6,414 nt of DNA, taken from NCBI GenBank assembly GCA_017378975.1, contig JAFNXT010000309.1, positions 1 through 6,414 on the forward strand, read 5' to 3'. The stretch's first letter is position 1; each line of letters begins with the position of its first letter. Below are positions 5,506 through 6,414 of this stretch, in pieces. The DNA is from Oscillospiraceae bacterium (GTDB lineage: Bacteria > Bacillota > Clostridia > Oscillospirales > Oscillospiraceae). A program made the translations under genes and the position numbers. The notes below the pieces were generated by a model, which saw nothing but the letters and a program-made list of their open reading frames with translations, had not been told where the DNA came from and did not search any database.

Positions 5506-5853
5506 ATGTATAACCGCTACATCCCCCAACCCGACGGAAGCTACCGCAGATCCCGGATGGAGGAGCCCCACCGGCGGCCCCCGGAGCGCCCTCACCGCCC
5601 ACCGGAGCCTTCCTGCCCACCGGAGCCCGCCTGCCCACCGCCGGAGCCTGACTGCCCTCCGCCGCCAAAGCCCAGCCCCACAACCTCCCACCGTCCCGAG
5701 AACTCCGTCACCGGCTTCCTGAAGCGGCTCCTGCCAAGGGACTTCGACACCGGCGACCTGCTGATCGTCCTGCTCCTGCTCCTGATGGCAGGCGACTGTC
5801 AGGAGGACCAAAACACCGCCCTTCTGACCATGGCGCTCTACTTCTTGATGTAA
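5506..5853 (+). CDS. Proline-rich protein with C-terminal hydrophobic segment, third cassette gene
   Basis: The 115-residue product starts 16 bases after the previous stop with an AGGGA-type RBS near 5496. The head MYNRYIPQPDGSYRRSRMEE is followed by a Pro/Glu/Arg/Cys-rich region (about 21-60) with repeated RPPEP, CPPEP and CPPPEP units and three cysteines (C37, C43, C50). Then comes a basic stretch (GFLKRLLPRDF, 70-80), DTGDLLIVLLLLLMAG (81-96) as a short membrane segment, an acidic DCQEDQ turn, and a second hydrophobic stretch LLTMALYFLM reaching the C terminus. There is no N-terminal signal, so it looks tail-anchored or hairpin-inserted. I recall similar 'MYNRY ... DTGDLL ... LLLL' hypothetical proteins from Oscillospiraceae; this is unverified. 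No function is known to me. Confidence 0.8.
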   Translation: MYNRYIPQPDGSYRRSRMEEPHRRPPERPHRPPEPSCPPEPACPPPEPDCPPPPKPSPTTSHRPENSVTGFLKRLLPRDFDTGDLLIVLLLLLMAGDCQEDQNTALLTMALYFLM

Positions 5854-5887
5854 GAAAACCGGTCACATATTATTTATAATTCAAACA

Positions 5888-5916
5888 TTGAGAAACCGAC
5901 CTCCATGTGCTATAAT
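5888..5916 (+). promoter_or_regulatory. Predicted strong sigma-A-type promoter for the CHAP-domain gene
   Basis: A -35 TTGAGA (5888-5893), a 17-base spacer and a perfect -10 TATAAT (5911-5916) are preceded by an A/T-rich stretch (about 5867-5887) that could act as an UP element. The start codon at 5962 is 45 bases downstream. No clear terminator hairpin for the preceding cassette is visible between 5854 and 5887, so read-through into this gene is possible. Confidence 0.8.
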
Positions 5917-5961
5917 GTCCCAAATACCCCGGCAAGGGAGCGACATGGGAGAGGTCACAGT

Positions 5962-6414
5962 ATGAAGAAAAAGATCCTCATCATCCTCGGCATCGTCTTC
6001 GCCGTGGCATCGATCATCGCGGCGGCGATCCTCGGACCCAAATGGTATGTCCAACACGCCGACTACGGCTTCCATACCCCCGTGTCCCCGCAGGAGGAAG
6101 CCGCCCGGCTGAAGCTGCTCTCCGTTGCGGAAAGCTGGCTGGGTGCCAATGAAGCCGACGGGAGCCACCGGACGATCGTGGACCTGTACAACGGCCATGA
6201 GCCGCTGGCCCAAGGGTATCTGGTGACCTACGAAGACAACTGGTGCGCCACCTTCGTCAGCGCCGTGGCGATCGAAGCGGGCTACACCCACTTCATCCCC
6301 ACCGAATGCGGCTGTGAGCGGCAGATCGGTCTATTCCGGGAGCTGGGCCGCTGGGTGGAGGACGATGCCTACGTCCCTCTGCCCGGTGACATCATCTATT
6401 ACAGCATGGCCCAC
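5962..6414 (+). CDS. Membrane-anchored CHAP/NlpC-P60-like cysteine amidase (3' end outside window)
   Basis: The frame runs from ATG 5962 to the right edge (151 residues, no stop). GGGAGAGG at 5947-5954 lies 7 bases before the start. Residues 1-25 (MKKKILIILGIVFAVASIIA onward) are a signal anchor or signal peptide without a lipobox. From about residue 45 there is a papain-like amidase domain of CHAP/NlpC-P60 type: the helix AARLKLLSVAESWLG, then the nucleophile C95 in DNWCATFVSAVA, and the typical PLPGDIIYY turn at 139-147. The catalytic His and third polar residue should lie beyond the edge. The expected role is cleavage of peptide bonds in peptidoglycan, or a related amidase, outside the membrane. 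Extra C116 and C118 (TECGCE) could form a disulfide or bind metal. It has its own promoter at 5888-5916. Confidence 0.85.
   Translation, partial: MKKKILIILGIVFAVASIIAAAILGPKWYVQHADYGFHTPVSPQEEAARLKLLSVAESWLGANEADGSHRTIVDLYNGHEPLAQGYLVTYEDNWCATFVSAVAIEAGYTHFIPTECGCERQIGLFRELGRWVEDDAYVPLPGDIIYYSMAH

Noticed and set aside
5881..6291. A 136-residue minus-strand frame opposite the CHAP gene.
   Set aside because: It overlaps a confident plus-strand gene with the catalytic Cys motif and covers its promoter; it has no supporting domain.
1..6414. CRISPR array, tRNA/rRNA genes, transposase, toxin-antitoxin pair or phage genes.
   Set aside because: I scanned both strands and saw no regular spaced repeats, no cloverleaf-type sequence and no characteristic protein motifs for any of these.

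Overview
The window looks like chromosomal DNA from a GC-rich, low-GC-phylum-type Clostridia, most likely an Oscillospiraceae/Ruminococcaceae-like gut anaerobe. This is inferred from strong AGGAGG-type ribosome binding sites, TTGNNN-16/17-TATAAT-type promoters, a PdaA-type polysaccharide deacetylase of the FDEGYENGYT subtype, an aldo/keto reductase fused to a two-cluster ferredoxin tail, and lipoproteins with Gram-positive lipoboxes. No tRNA, rRNA, CRISPR array, transposase or phage gene is visible. The window is almost fully coding and no gene-free gap exceeds 160 bases.

Layout. (1) 1-2175, plus strand: an aldo/keto reductase with a C-terminal 2x[4Fe-4S] module, cut at the left edge, followed 15 bases later by a lipid-anchored PdaA-like peptidoglycan deacetylase on a Thr/Pro/Glu-rich stalk. 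(2) 2198-2236: a strong hairpin between convergent units, best formed as a terminator for the minus strand. (3) 3952 down to 2249, minus strand: a two-gene unit of a three-helix membrane protein and a 415-residue lipoprotein, both unrecognised, with a good promoter at 3985-4013. (4) 4055-4266, plus strand: a divergent promoter and a 51-residue single-helix membrane protein with a textbook RBS. (5) 4281-4373: a compound inverted-repeat element resembling dispersed intergenic repeats of Clostridia. (6) 4854 down to 4384, minus strand: a YfcE/MJ0936-type metallophosphoesterase. (7) 4934-5853, plus strand: a tight three-gene cassette of small proteins of unknown function (two helical soluble proteins and one proline-rich protein with a C-terminal hydrophobic segment). 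(8) 5888 to the right edge, plus strand: a promoter and a membrane-anchored CHAP/NlpC-P60-like cysteine amidase, cut at the right edge.

Several genes act at the cell envelope: the deacetylase and the CHAP protein are expected to modify or cut peptidoglycan outside the membrane, and the lipoprotein, three-helix protein, 51-residue protein and proline-rich protein are all predicted to be membrane associated. Nothing in the sequence proves that they work together. The most promising candidate for something undescribed is the 4934-5853 cassette. Its second protein carries an internal duplication, and its first gene has an RBS lying inside the promoter of the divergent phosphoesterase gene.
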